A DNA stretch of 64,000 nt from Kibdelosporangium sp. MJ126-NF4 (GTDB lineage: Bacteria > Actinomycetota > Actinomycetes > Mycobacteriales > Pseudonocardiaceae): contig NZ_CDME01000012.1 of the NCBI RefSeq assembly GCF_000826545.1, positions 185,428 through 249,427 of the forward strand, written 5' to 3'. The first letter of the stretch is position 1, and each line of letters opens with the position of its first letter. The notes beneath the pieces are model-generated. The model was not told the origin of the DNA and searched no databases. It was given only the letters and a program-made list of their open reading frames with translations. The translations under genes and the position numbers were made by a program. Shown here one piece after another: positions 21,835 through 29,880 of this stretch.

Positions 21835-24090
21835 CTATTCGTCCGAATAGTCCCTCGCGGTGATCCGTCGCAGAACGGGCCCGCAAGCGGCGGCGGCCAT
21901 CAACGCCACGACGATCCCGAGTACCACCGGCGTGACGATCCAGGGATTGAGCTGCAGACTGCCCTTGATCAGCGTGAGCAGGCCCGATCCGACCAGCACA
22001 CCGGCGGCACCGGCGCCGAGTGTGGCCACCAGCGCGGGCAGCATGGCCTCTCGGCGCAACGCCTTGGTCAACACGCTGACCGGGGTACCGGCGGCGATCA
22101 GGGCACCGAACGTCCGGCGCCGGTCGACCACCGAGCCCGCGGCCGCCACACCGGCGCTCACGCCGCCGAGCACAGTCGCGATGCTCAACCCGAGCAGCGT
22201 GGCACGCCGCAGGTCACCGGCGAGCGTGTCCGCGCGGCCGTCGTAGCGCTCGTTGCTGTACACCGACACGCCAGGCAGGTTACGGACCAGCAAGGTGTGC
22301 GCGATGTCCTTGTTGGACGGTGTGGTCACCACAGCGACCGTGCCGACACCTGTCGGGTTGTCGTCGCCATAGACGGCAGGGTCGATCAGGACCTGGTACC
22401 GGCCCGGTGACTCGAACTCCCGGACCGGCGTGCCCTTGGGCAGCGACATCGGCTCCCCCGACCTGGACGACCATGCCGTGAACTGCAGCTTGGCCGGGTC
22501 GACAGCGATGCCCTTGCTCACGTAGACAGCCGGTCCCGGACGGCAGCCGTCGCTCTTGACGCCGGTCACCTTCGCGGCGTCCGAACAGGTGATCACCATG
22601 GCCGACATACCGCCCTGCGCCCTGCTGTCGAGCTTGACGGTGCCCTCCTGCATCTCCACGACCGGCGCGTCGACCTTGCGTGCGGCCAGGTCCGCCTTCA
22701 GGTCGTCGATCTGCTCACGGGTGTAGCCGGAGCCCTGCGCGATGTACACGCCGTCGCGCCACACTCCCGTGCTGTAGCCGATCTGGTCCTCGACGCTCGG
22801 GAACATGGCCAGTGCCATGGATCCGGCGAACACCGCGAGCACGACACCGGCGGACGCGCGGAACGCGGCCTTGGGGTCGTCACGCAGCCTGCGCCCGGCG
22901 AGCAGTGTGGCAGGCGACTTCCATGTGGACGTGAAGAGCTTGCCCAGCAAGGACGTCACCAGCGGGCCGACGAACACCAGTGACACCGCGACCGCGACCA
23001 GTCCGACGAGGACCATCGTCATCGCCGCGTCGCCCCCGCTGCTCTGCGCGGCACCGATGGCGATGACGAACGTCACCGCGGCGCCGACGAGCCACAGCAA
23101 CCGAGCGGCGTTGGGCTGGCGCCTGGTCTGCTGCTGCGCGGCACCCAGCGGCTTGCTCACCGCGCGGCGCAACCCGAGCACCGCGGCACCGACCACCAGC
23201 AGCGGCGCCACGATGAGCACCCCGGCGATCAGCAGACCGGACGGCGTCCAGTCCGACGGGTACCAGTCGCCGCCGTCCCAAGGGATCTGCGCGAGCAGTT
23301 CCCGCAACGGGAAGATCAACGCCACACCGAGAACAGCACCTGCGATCGAGGCGATCGCGGTCTCCGCCGCGGTCATCGTGATGACCTGTTGCGGAGTCGC
23401 CCCGGCCAGGCGCAATGCCGCCAGCCGCCGTTCTCGGCGCGCCGCGGTCAGCCGCGCGGCCGACGCGACCAGCACCAGGCACGGCGCGATCAGCACGACG
23501 ATGCCGATCTGGCTCAGTATCACCAGGATGTCGTTGATGTGCCCGGGACCGCCGGTCGCGAACAGGCCTTCGCGGGGTGTCGCGTTGGGCATGTCGGCGG
23601 GATCGTGCCCGACGACCGCGACCAGTTCGTCGGGGAACATCAGCGCTTCGGGCCCGAGCTGCCCGACCACCGTGCCCTTGAACCGGTCGGCCAGCTGGTC
23701 GGCCGGTTTGTTCTTGGCCAGGTCGGCCAGCGCGGGCGACAACAGCACCTCGCCGGGGCCGGGAACCTTCGGGATCCCGTTCGCGACGGGCACGTTCGGC
23801 TTGAGCGCGGCGACGTCAAGGCGCTGGATCTCCAGCTGGCCGAAGTTGTCACGGGTGTTCGTGACCAGCACACCGGCGTTGGTCTCGGCCGCCCGGAACT
23901 GTTCCTCGCTGTTGAAGGTGGGGCTGCGCCAGGTCGCCTTGTCGGCACGGGTCTGCAGGGCTCCCGGAACCGTTGCCAGCCACAGCACCAGTGTCACTCC
24001 GACCGCGACACCGACAGCCGTGAAGACGGCCGACATCCGGCTCCGGGAGTCACCCCGCAGCACACGCAGCGCGAGCTGGACGGGGTTCAC
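21835..24090 (-). CDS. ABC transporter permease, FtsX/MacB family with two permease units
   Basis: A 751-residue membrane protein with the FtsX layout duplicated. TM1 is at about residues 18-42 and is followed by a large extracytoplasmic domain. FtsX cores lie near residues 190-310 and 620-740, with central TM helices in between (about 330-440). The RRERRLAALRLAGATPQQV and DRRRTFGALIAAGTPVSVL segments are the paired FtsX coupling motifs. Its first codon overlaps the last of the ATPase gene (ATGA). Such exporters move lipids, peptides or drugs, or act as mechanotransmitters; cargo is unknown. Confidence 0.9.
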   Translation of the reverse strand: MNPVQLALRVLRGDSRSRMSAVFTAVGVAVGVTLVLWLATVPGALQTRADKATWRSPTFNSEEQFRAAETNAGVLVTNTRDNFGQLEIQRLDVAALKPNVPVANGIPKVPGPGEVLLSPALADLAKNKPADQLADRFKGTVVGQLGPEALMFPDELVAVVGHDPADMPNATPREGLFATGGPGHINDILVILSQIGIVVLIAPCLVLVASAARLTAARRERRLAALRLAGATPQQVITMTAAETAIASIAGAVLGVALIFPLRELLAQIPWDGGDWYPSDWTPSGLLIAGVLIVAPLLVVGAAVLGLRRAVSKPLGAAQQQTRRQPNAARLLWLVGAAVTFVIAIGAAQSSGGDAAMTMVLVGLVAVAVSLVFVGPLVTSLLGKLFTSTWKSPATLLAGRRLRDDPKAAFRASAGVVLAVFAGSMALAMFPSVEDQIGYSTGVWRDGVYIAQGSGYTREQIDDLKADLAARKVDAPVVEMQEGTVKLDSRAQGGMSAMVITCSDAAKVTGVKSDGCRPGPAVYVSKGIAVDPAKLQFTAWSSRSGEPMSLPKGTPVREFESPGRYQVLIDPAVYGDDNPTGVGTVAVVTTPSNKDIAHTLLVRNLPGVSVYSNERYDGRADTLAGDLRRATLLGLSIATVLGGVSAGVAAAGSVVDRRRTFGALIAAGTPVSVLTKALRREAMLPALVATLGAGAAGVLVGSGLLTLIKGSLQLNPWIVTPVVLGIVVALMAAAACGPVLRRITARDYSDE

Positions 24091-24764
24091 GCCGCCGCTC
24101 GCACCGCGATGAGGCCGTCGCGCATCTCGATGATCCGCTGCGCCCGATTCGCAACGGACTCGTCATGCGTGACGATGACGACGGCCGCGTTGGTCTCCTT
24201 GGCGACGGTCAGCAGCGAGCTGATCGTCTCCTGCCCGGTCCGGGTGTCCAGCGCCCCGGTCGGCTCGTCCGCGAAGATCACCTGGGGCCGGTGGGCCAGT
24301 GCGCGGGCGATCGCCATGCGCTGCAGCTGTCCACCGGAGACCTCTCCGGGCCTGCGCGTGGCCAGGCCACCGAGGCCGAGGCGGACGAGCCACTCCCGCG
24401 CGGCGGCGATCCCCTCGTCGCGCGGGGTGCCGGCCAGTAGCATCGGCAGCGCGACGTTCTCCTCCGCGGTCAGCTCCGCGACCAGCATCCCCGACTGGAA
24501 CACGAACCCGAACGCCGAGCGGCGCAGCTTGCTGCGCTCGGTCTCGGACATGCGGGTGATCGGCTGACGGCCGAGGAACACCTCGCCGCCGTCAGCGGGC
24601 AGGATCCCCGCGAGCACGTGCAGCAGTGTCGACTTCCCCGACCCGGACGGCCCCACGATCGCCACCACTTCCCCCGCGCCGATGGTGATGTCCACCCCGG
24701 CGAGCGCGGTCACGTCCCCGTAGCGCTTCACCACGCCGCGCCCCGCCAGAATCGGCTCTGTCAC
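24087..24764 (-). CDS. ABC transporter ATP-binding protein (LolD/MacB type)
   Basis: A 225-residue ATPase with Walker A GPSGSGKST at about residues 38-46, Q-loop FVFQSGM, signature VSGGQLQRMAIARAL, Walker B VIFADEPTGAL and H-loop VTHDES. Sequence is of the MacB/LolD class that partners with FtsX permeases. The permease gene starts inside its stop codon (ATGA), so the two proteins form one transporter. A gap of 152 bases separates it from the upstream carbonic anhydrase gene, which has its own hairpin terminator. Confidence 0.95.
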   Translation of the reverse strand: MTEPILAGRGVVKRYGDVTALAGVDITIGAGEVVAIVGPSGSGKSTLLHVLAGILPADGGEVFLGRQPITRMSETERSKLRRSAFGFVFQSGMLVAELTAEENVALPMLLAGTPRDEGIAAAREWLVRLGLGGLATRRPGEVSGGQLQRMAIARALAHRPQVIFADEPTGALDTRTGQETISSLLTVAKETNAAVVIVTHDESVANRAQRIIEMRDGLIAVRAAA

Positions 24765-24852
24765 CGTTCCTCCTCATCGCCTCTGTCCGCCAACGAGGAG
24801 GAGACTGCCGGGGCCAGATGGGTTGACGCTTCGTCCGCCGAGCCGAGGAAAA

Positions 24853-24890
24853 CGATCAGCACATCGGCCAGATGGCTGATGTGCTGATCG
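24853..24890 (-). terminator. Hairpin terminator after the alpha-carbonic anhydrase gene
   Basis: Arms of 17 bases at 24853-24869 and 24874-24890 pair with one mismatch around AGAT; the outer 13 bases (CGATCAGCACATC) are perfect. It lies 27 bases beyond the carbonic anhydrase stop and before the ABC transporter operon, which is read in the same direction. Confidence 0.8.
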
Positions 24891-24916
24891 GTCAGTCGGC
24901 GCCGCCGGTCGCTGTG

Positions 24917-25660
24917 TTAGAAGTGTGGGCGGTCCACCAGGACAGTCCGGCCGTTGAGCGGCTGGGTGGCGCGGGCGTTGCCGCTGGTGAACAGGTGCTG
25001 GAAGCGGCTGATCGTCGCCTGGGAGACGGTCTTGTCCCTCATCAGGAACCACTTGACGCCCTCGCTGTAGGGGTAGGTCGTCAGCGAGCCGTTGTATCGG
25101 GCCGATGTCCGCTCGTGCGGCAGCAGCGTGTTCAGGTCGATGTCGCCGACGGGGACCTTCGCGCCGCATTCCGGCGCGAGCCTGGACAGCACCCTGTCGA
25201 CCGTCGATGCCGGGCCCGCCGTCAACGGGACACCGATGACCAGGTACTGCCCGGCGGCGTTGCGGTGCACCAGGTGCATCTCCAGCGGCGTGGTCCGGCC
25301 TTCGAACCTGTGCTCGGACGGGGTGTGGAAGTGGAACTGGAGAAGGTCGTAGCGGACGCCGGACAGCGTCACGTGCGCAGTGCCGGGCTTGACCTCCGCC
25401 TCTTCGGTTTCCTCATGGTGGCGGGTGTCGCAACCACCTGGCGTGTCGGCGTCCTTCTGGACGTACCGTAACTCCACATCGGAATGGCTGTAGGAGACGT
25501 GCAGCAACGGCAGGCGCGGGTCGTGTCTGACCGCGCCCTGCGTCACGTCGATCGGGCTTTCCTGCGGGAGTCTCGATTCCGCGGGACCTGCCAGTCCGAC
25601 AAGGACAGCCGACAGCGCCAGGGGAATGCAGATTGCGGCGGCTTTTCTCATTCGTGTCAT
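24917..25660 (-). CDS. Secreted alpha-class carbonic anhydrase
   Basis: A 247-residue protein with an N-terminal signal peptide (RMRK then about 18 hydrophobic residues, likely cut near AES at 27-29). The alpha-CA core shows QESPIDV, the zinc ligands His110 and His112 in QFHFHTPSEH and His129 in EMHLVH, and the gate Glu116. Two Cys (about 77 and in PECGAK) may form the family disulfide. The enzyme interconverts CO2 and bicarbonate outside the membrane. It is the last gene of a leftward set with a SulP transporter and a beta-carbonic anhydrase, but a 178-base AT-rich gap before it suggests its own promoter. Start ATG 25660 is where the signal peptide begins. Confidence 0.93.
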   Translation of the reverse strand: MTRMRKAAAICIPLALSAVLVGLAGPAESRLPQESPIDVTQGAVRHDPRLPLLHVSYSHSDVELRYVQKDADTPGGCDTRHHEETEEAEVKPGTAHVTLSGVRYDLLQFHFHTPSEHRFEGRTTPLEMHLVHRNAAGQYLVIGVPLTAGPASTVDRVLSRLAPECGAKVPVGDIDLNTLLPHERTSARYNGSLTTYPYSEGVKWFLMRDKTVSQATISRFQHLFTSGNARATQPLNGRTVLVDRPHF

Positions 25661-25838
25661 ATGCGGGATCCTGCAGAGCACTGCAGACTGCATACAACCT
25701 ACGAAAGTCAGTTTTCGGACATTTTCACAATCATAATGACGGCATTTTTCCGCCATTCGACATATGCCGCAGTACGTCCGTATTTCTTGTACGTCACCAC
25801 ATACAATTCAGCGTTTTACACGAAAGCACCTCTTTGTC
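25661..25838. promoter_or_regulatory. AT-rich intergenic region upstream of alpha-carbonic anhydrase
   Basis: This 178-base gap is clearly richer in A/T than its surroundings, with runs such as TTTTTCCGCC and CACAATCATAATGACGG. It should contain the leftward promoter of the carbonic anhydrase gene and the end of the SulP message, but I could not fix a unique -35/-10 pair. No open frame of significance. Confidence 0.4.
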
Positions 25839-27329
25839 TTAATCAGCCGAAGCACCGATGACACGGATCTCGGGAACGGCCTCGGCGTCGCCCGCCGCGT
25901 CCTTGTGCTGTTGTGTCCACGCCGTCAGCGCGCTGCGGACGGCGTGGTCGAGATGACGCACGTCGGTCAGGTCCAGCTCGACCGACCGCCCCTGCGGCAG
26001 GGCTTCCAGGGTTTCCAGGATCACCGGCAGCCGCAGGAAGGTCGCGTTGCCGGACAGCCTGACCTGGATCGGCCCCGAGCCGGTGTCCCGCACCGTGACC
26101 TTGACGTGCGAGGCCTCCCAGGCGACCTTGACGACGGCGAGCGCGATCCCGATGAGCACGCCTTCGAACATGTTGAGCCCCACGATGGCCAGTGCCGTGA
26201 CCACCAGGATCACGGCCTCACCCCGGTGACGCCGCCACAGCGGGACGAGTTTGCGCAGCGGCAACAACTTGAAGCCCGCGTGCACCAGCACACCGGCCAG
26301 GGCCGCGAGCGGGATGACGCCGACCGCGGCGGGCAACAGCGCGGCGAACAACAGCAACCACACGCCATGCAGCACGCGTGACGCCTTCGTGCGCGCGCCA
26401 GCCTCGACGTTGGCGGAACTGCGGACGATCACGGCCGTCATCGGCAACGCGCCGAGGAAGCCGCACACCGAGTTGCCGACGCCCTGTGCCACGAGTTCAC
26501 GGTCATAGTCTGTACGCGGCCCGTCATGCATACGGTCCACCGCGGCCGCGCTGAACAGACTTTCCGCCGACGCGATCAACACGAACGCCAGCACGGTGCC
26601 CAGCAGCGCGATGTCGCCGAGCCTGGCCAGCTCTCCCGGTGTGGTCAGGTCGATCGACCCCAGCAGTCCCCGCACCTCGATGCGCTGCACGGGAAGGTCC
26701 GCCAGCGCACTCACGACGGTGGCCAGCGCGACGGCGACCAGCGCTCCCGGCACGAGCCGCACCTTGCCTGGCAGCCGTGGCCACAGCACCATCAGCAGGA
26801 TCGTGCCCGCGCCGATGGCGAACGCGGTCAGCGCGGTGGCCGACCCGACGATCTGCCCGGCCAGCCCCGGCAGACCGGCCAGCTTGCCGACACCACTGGC
26901 CGGGGCGGCGGCACCGGCCATGGTGTACAGCTGCCCGGCGATGAGGACCAGACCGATCCCGGCGAGCATCCCTTCGACCACCGCGGGCGAGATGGCACGG
27001 AACCACCGCCCGAACCGCAACACGCCGAGCAGGATCTGCAGCAGTCCGGCGGCGAACACGATCACACCGAGCGCGGCGAGGCCGAACTGCCGGACGGCTT
27101 CGAAGACCAGCACGGTCAACCCAGCCGCGGGGCCGGACACCTGCAGGCTGCTGCCCGGCAGCAGCCCGACCACCAGACCGCCGACGATCCCGGTGACCAG
27201 GCCGAGCTCGGCGGGAACCCCGGACGCGACAGCGACTCCGACACAGAGCGGCAACGCGACGAGGAACACCACGATGGACGCGGTGAAATCGGCGCGCCAG
27301 GTGCGCCGGAACACAGAAAACGCGGACAT
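25839..27329 (-). CDS. SulP-family inorganic anion (probable bicarbonate) transporter
   Basis: A 496-residue SulP/SLC26 transporter. About twelve hydrophobic helices fill residues 15-390, with the SulP core GSSLQVSGPAAGLTVLVFE in the third TM pair. A cytoplasmic STAS domain covers about 400-490. The start at ATG 27329 has a GGAG site eight bases upstream. Being next to beta- and alpha-carbonic anhydrase genes suggests bicarbonate as substrate, as in BicA-like transporters; sulfate cannot be excluded by sequence. The message leader contains a large hairpin just after the beta-carbonic anhydrase stop. Confidence 0.9.
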   Translation of the reverse strand: MSAFSVFRRTWRADFTASIVVFLVALPLCVGVAVASGVPAELGLVTGIVGGLVVGLLPGSSLQVSGPAAGLTVLVFEAVRQFGLAALGVIVFAAGLLQILLGVLRFGRWFRAISPAVVEGMLAGIGLVLIAGQLYTMAGAAAPASGVGKLAGLPGLAGQIVGSATALTAFAIGAGTILLMVLWPRLPGKVRLVPGALVAVALATVVSALADLPVQRIEVRGLLGSIDLTTPGELARLGDIALLGTVLAFVLIASAESLFSAAAVDRMHDGPRTDYDRELVAQGVGNSVCGFLGALPMTAVIVRSSANVEAGARTKASRVLHGVWLLLFAALLPAAVGVIPLAALAGVLVHAGFKLLPLRKLVPLWRRHRGEAVILVVTALAIVGLNMFEGVLIGIALAVVKVAWEASHVKVTVRDTGSGPIQVRLSGNATFLRLPVILETLEALPQGRSVELDLTDVRHLDHAVRSALTAWTQQHKDAAGDAEAVPEIRVIGASAD

Positions 27330-27355
27330 GGAACGGACTCCATCCAGTCGTCCCG

Positions 27356-27428
27356 CTGACAGCACAGCCACCCCGCCCCGCCCATCTGGTGGGCGGGCGA
27401 GGCGGGGACACGGTGTTCGTGCTGTCAG
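27356..27428 (-). promoter_or_regulatory. Large intergenic hairpin between beta-carbonic anhydrase and SulP genes
   Basis: Outer arms CTGACAGCAC (27356-27365) and GTGCTGTCAG (27419-27428) are perfect; the latter includes the stop codon of the carbonic anhydrase gene. Inside lies a second GC-rich stem, CCCCGCC and GGCGGGG around GCCC/GGGC. The structure could be an intercistronic terminator or attenuator that lowers SulP expression, or a bidirectional barrier. Confidence 0.6.
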
Positions 27429-28033
27429 AGCGGGAAGAAGTTCGGCGTACCAGCTTGGTTGGCGAGGACCTCACCAGTTGTCACGCGGTAGAACCACGCG
27501 TGTAACCGCAATGTCCCGTTGCCGACGCCTTCGGCGACGCAGGGATGGGTCAGAACATGGTCCAGCTGCGTCAACACGTGCCGCTGGACCGCCGCGTCCA
27601 GCGTCGCGTCCACATCGGAGCCCGCCGTGTCGCACGGCGTCGGCTTCCGGTGGCCTGCCTGGGTCAGCCAGCTGCGGACCTGCGGCATGACGGTGAGTTC
27701 GTCCTGCTGCAGCAGGCCTTGGACGGCGCCGCAGTGGGAATGTCCACACACAACGATGTCGGACACGGCGAGCGCATGCACGGCGAACTCGATGGTCCCC
27801 GCGACCGCGCAACTGGCCTCGGTGCGGTATGGCGGCACGATGTTGCCCGCGTTGCGCAGTTCGAACAGCTGTCCCGGCTGAGCGCCGGTGATCAGCGCGG
27901 GCATCACTCGCGAGTCGGAACAGGAGATGAACAGTGCTTCCGGGCTCTGCCCGTCGGCTAGTCGCGCGAACCGGTCGCGCTGTCCGGCAACGGAATGGCA
28001 GAAGCTGCGAGCGTGGTCGATCAGTGGCTGCAT
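27425..28033 (-). CDS. Beta-class carbonic anhydrase
   Basis: A 202-residue cytoplasmic enzyme. The beta-CA zinc site is complete: Cys38 in CSDSR (with Asp40 and Arg42 as catalytic dyad), His98 and Cys101 in CGHSHCGA. Length and motifs fit the plant-type/clade B bacterial enzymes. It hydrates CO2 to bicarbonate. The SulP gene starts 95 bases downstream in the same direction, so transport and hydration of inorganic carbon are probably coupled. Start at ATG 28033. Confidence 0.95.
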   Translation of the reverse strand: MQPLIDHARSFCHSVAGQRDRFARLADGQSPEALFISCSDSRVMPALITGAQPGQLFELRNAGNIVPPYRTEASCAVAGTIEFAVHALAVSDIVVCGHSHCGAVQGLLQQDELTVMPQVRSWLTQAGHRKPTPCDTAGSDVDATLDAAVQRHVLTQLDHVLTHPCVAEGVGNGTLRLHAWFYRVTTGEVLANQAGTPNFFPL

Positions 28034-28189
28034 GTCGGCCTCGTTCTGGCTCAGGCTCGGTGAAGGGCGAACCAGGACCGCTCACAGCCGGGAATCCGTG
28101 CCGACACGACGCCACAAGGGCAGCGTCCACCTACGTGAAGTTCTCTCCGAACTCCCGCCACGTCGTCCCAACCGCGAGCGTCTGACCGA

Positions 28190-28537
28190 TCAGTGGCGGA
28201 AGACCTGTAATAACGCCAGGGGCCGTGCGGTGTTCGCGTTGGTCGCGCGCACCGCGTGCCGTGCCGATTGGTCTGCCGGACCGGAATGCGGGGCGGACGC
28301 GTCGTCACTTCCCCACGGCCGAAGACGGACCGCGACCGCATCCGGCCGGGTGCCGTCGTCCGACAGGCCGCCGGGAAGGTGCTTGCGTGTTGCCAACTCC
28401 GGCAGCCCGCGTGCCAAGTACTCTTCGGACTTCTCCGAATGCGGGACGCGCACATGCGGTCCGCCGAGGGTGTGCTGCAGGACGAGGACGGCCGTGAGCA
28501 GGACGAGGACACCCATCAGCATCGATCGTCGCGCCAC
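28190..28537 (-). CDS. Small hypothetical membrane-anchored or secreted protein
   Basis: A 115-residue protein not recognised. GTG 28537 has an excellent GGAGGTG ribosome site six bases upstream, which supports a real gene. A short basic start (ARRS) and a hydrophobic stretch at about residues 6-22 suggest a signal anchor or secretion signal. The remainder is hydrophilic, rich in Arg, Ser and Asp, with no Cys pairs or known domain. It lies 156 bases upstream of the beta-carbonic anhydrase gene on the same strand; any link to carbon metabolism is a guess. Confidence 0.55.
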   Translation of the reverse strand: MARRSMLMGVLVLLTAVLVLQHTLGGPHVRVPHSEKSEEYLARGLPELATRKHLPGGLSDDGTRPDAVAVRLRPWGSDDASAPHSGPADQSARHAVRATNANTARPLALLQVFRH

Positions 28538-28856
28538 GTCGTCACCTCCACACACAGCGTATCCATCAACGTCAACACCATTGTCGGCCGGAAAGTTCCC
28601 CACCGTCGCGAAGTCCACACGGGAGGACTACCCGGGAACGTCGACAATGACTGGAACGCGAACGGTTCTCACTATGCGGCTGACACGGCCGCCACGAGAC
28701 GAGTACCGAGCCTCGATCGTCCTCACTGTACCGCGATCCCAAGATCTTGGAAATCCGCACCAGCACACGGAAGCACGTGTGCCGAAGTGCGCATGTCGCG
28801 GTCAGTCAAGCGGCAGGGCGGTGAACAGCATGTAAACCGGAGTGCCTGGACCGTCC
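28538..28856. other. Intergenic region with a 12-bp palindrome
   Basis: About 320 bases without a gene between two leftward genes. It holds a perfect palindrome CCAAGATCTTGG at 28739-28750. No clear promoter, terminator or RNA gene could be assigned; open frames here are short and out of character. Confidence 0.4.
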
Positions 28857-29762
28857 TCAATGGGAGGTGGCGGCACGGACCGCCGGTGCGATCTCGTTGG
28901 CCCAACGACCCAGTGCGATCGTGTCCTGCGCACCCAGTTCCGGCGTGAACAGGATGAAGCCGGACGCACCGTGCTCCAGCACCGCCCCGGTCAACTCCTC
29001 GACCCACTGGCCGACCGATCCGCCGATCCACTTGCCGGTCTCGTTCCGCGTCGCGGCGAGCGGGCGGTCGGTGATCCGCCCAGGGAGGTTGTAGATCGTG
29101 CGGATCTCGCGCGGGTCGCGACCAGCGGCGGCCGCGGCCTCGTCGATGACCGGCCGCGATTCCCGGTAGCGGGGGCTGAGCCAGTCGGCCGCGCGGCCGG
29201 GGAGCCAGCCGTCGGCGACACGTCCCGTGGCCGCGAGGGACTTGGGGCCGTTGGACCCGGTCCAGATCTGCGGCGCCGCGACCGGGGCCGGATCGATCGC
29301 GTCGACCCGGTAGTGGCGGCCCTCATGGGTGACCGGCGCGCCGCCGCCGGACAGCTTCCTGATCAGGACGATCGCTTCCTCGAACGCGTCGACGGCGTCG
29401 CCCGGCGACAGCCTCGGCACGCCCATCGCCGCGATCCGGTCCCAGAGCCCACCCGCGCCCATGCCGAGCACAATGCGCCCGCCGGACAACGCGGACAATG
29501 ACGTCACCGTCCGCGCGAGCATCGGCGCGGGCCGGGTCGGCAGATTCGTGACATTCACAAGCCCGGCGATGCGCCGGGTGCGGCCGAGCACGAATCCGGT
29601 GACGGCGTACGCGTCGAGTATCGATCCGATGTACGGATGATCGGAAACGGACACGATGTCGAGCCCATCCCGGTCGGCGAGCTCCACCAAACGGAGCAAT
29701 TCGGCGACGTCATCGACGCCGTCCCGCGCGCCGAAACCGAAGACAACCCCATCCAAGGCCAT
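28857..29762 (-). CDS. LLM-class flavin-dependent oxidoreductase
   Basis: A 301-residue luciferase-like TIM-barrel protein. It shows the SVSDHP segment, VTNLPTRPAPMLARTV, GGRIVLGMGAG and PQIWTGSNGPKSL blocks typical of F420- or FMN-dependent LLM monooxygenases/reductases. A GGGGGAG ribosome site is only two bases from ATG 29762, so the TTG two codons on may be the true start. The gene lies just downstream of a 53-base perfect hairpin made of two palindromic operators containing a promoter, so expression is probably tightly controlled. Substrate and cofactor are unknown. Confidence 0.88.
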   Translation of the reverse strand: MALDGVVFGFGARDGVDDVAELLRLVELADRDGLDIVSVSDHPYIGSILDAYAVTGFVLGRTRRIAGLVNVTNLPTRPAPMLARTVTSLSALSGGRIVLGMGAGGLWDRIAAMGVPRLSPGDAVDAFEEAIVLIRKLSGGGAPVTHEGRHYRVDAIDPAPVAAPQIWTGSNGPKSLAATGRVADGWLPGRAADWLSPRYRESRPVIDEAAAAAGRDPREIRTIYNLPGRITDRPLAATRNETGKWIGGSVGQWVEELTGAVLEHGASGFILFTPELGAQDTIALGRWANEIAPAVRAATSH

Positions 29763-29778
29763 GACTCCCCCATCAGAA

Positions 29779-29831
29779 CAGTTGAAGTTCGTAGTGCGAA
29801 CCATAATAGTTCGCACTACGAACTTCAACTG
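29779..29831 (-). promoter_or_regulatory. Double palindromic operator with embedded promoter for the LLM gene
   Basis: Arms 29779-29801 and 29809-29831 are perfect 23-base inverted repeats with a 7-base loop. Each arm contains its own smaller palindrome, AGTTCG-N5-CGAACT type, so the whole is two operators in mirror order. On the minus strand TTGAAG and TATGGT are spaced by 17 bases inside it, giving a promoter whose start lies just before the LLM gene. A repressor dimer pair could close it fully. It could also form an RNA hairpin. Confidence 0.7.
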
Positions 29832-29833
29832 GA

Positions 29834-29867
29834 AACCGTCCGGCGGAGGGCACCCCGCCGGACGGTT
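29834..29867 (-). terminator. Hairpin terminator after the chitinase gene
   Basis: AACCGTCCGGCGG at 29834-29846 and CCGCCGGACGGTT at 29855-29867 are perfect 13-base arms with an 8-base loop, starting 14 bases beyond the chitinase stop. It separates the chitinase transcript from the LLM promoter that immediately follows. Confidence 0.85.
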
Positions 29868-29880
29868 CCACGGTGGAGTC

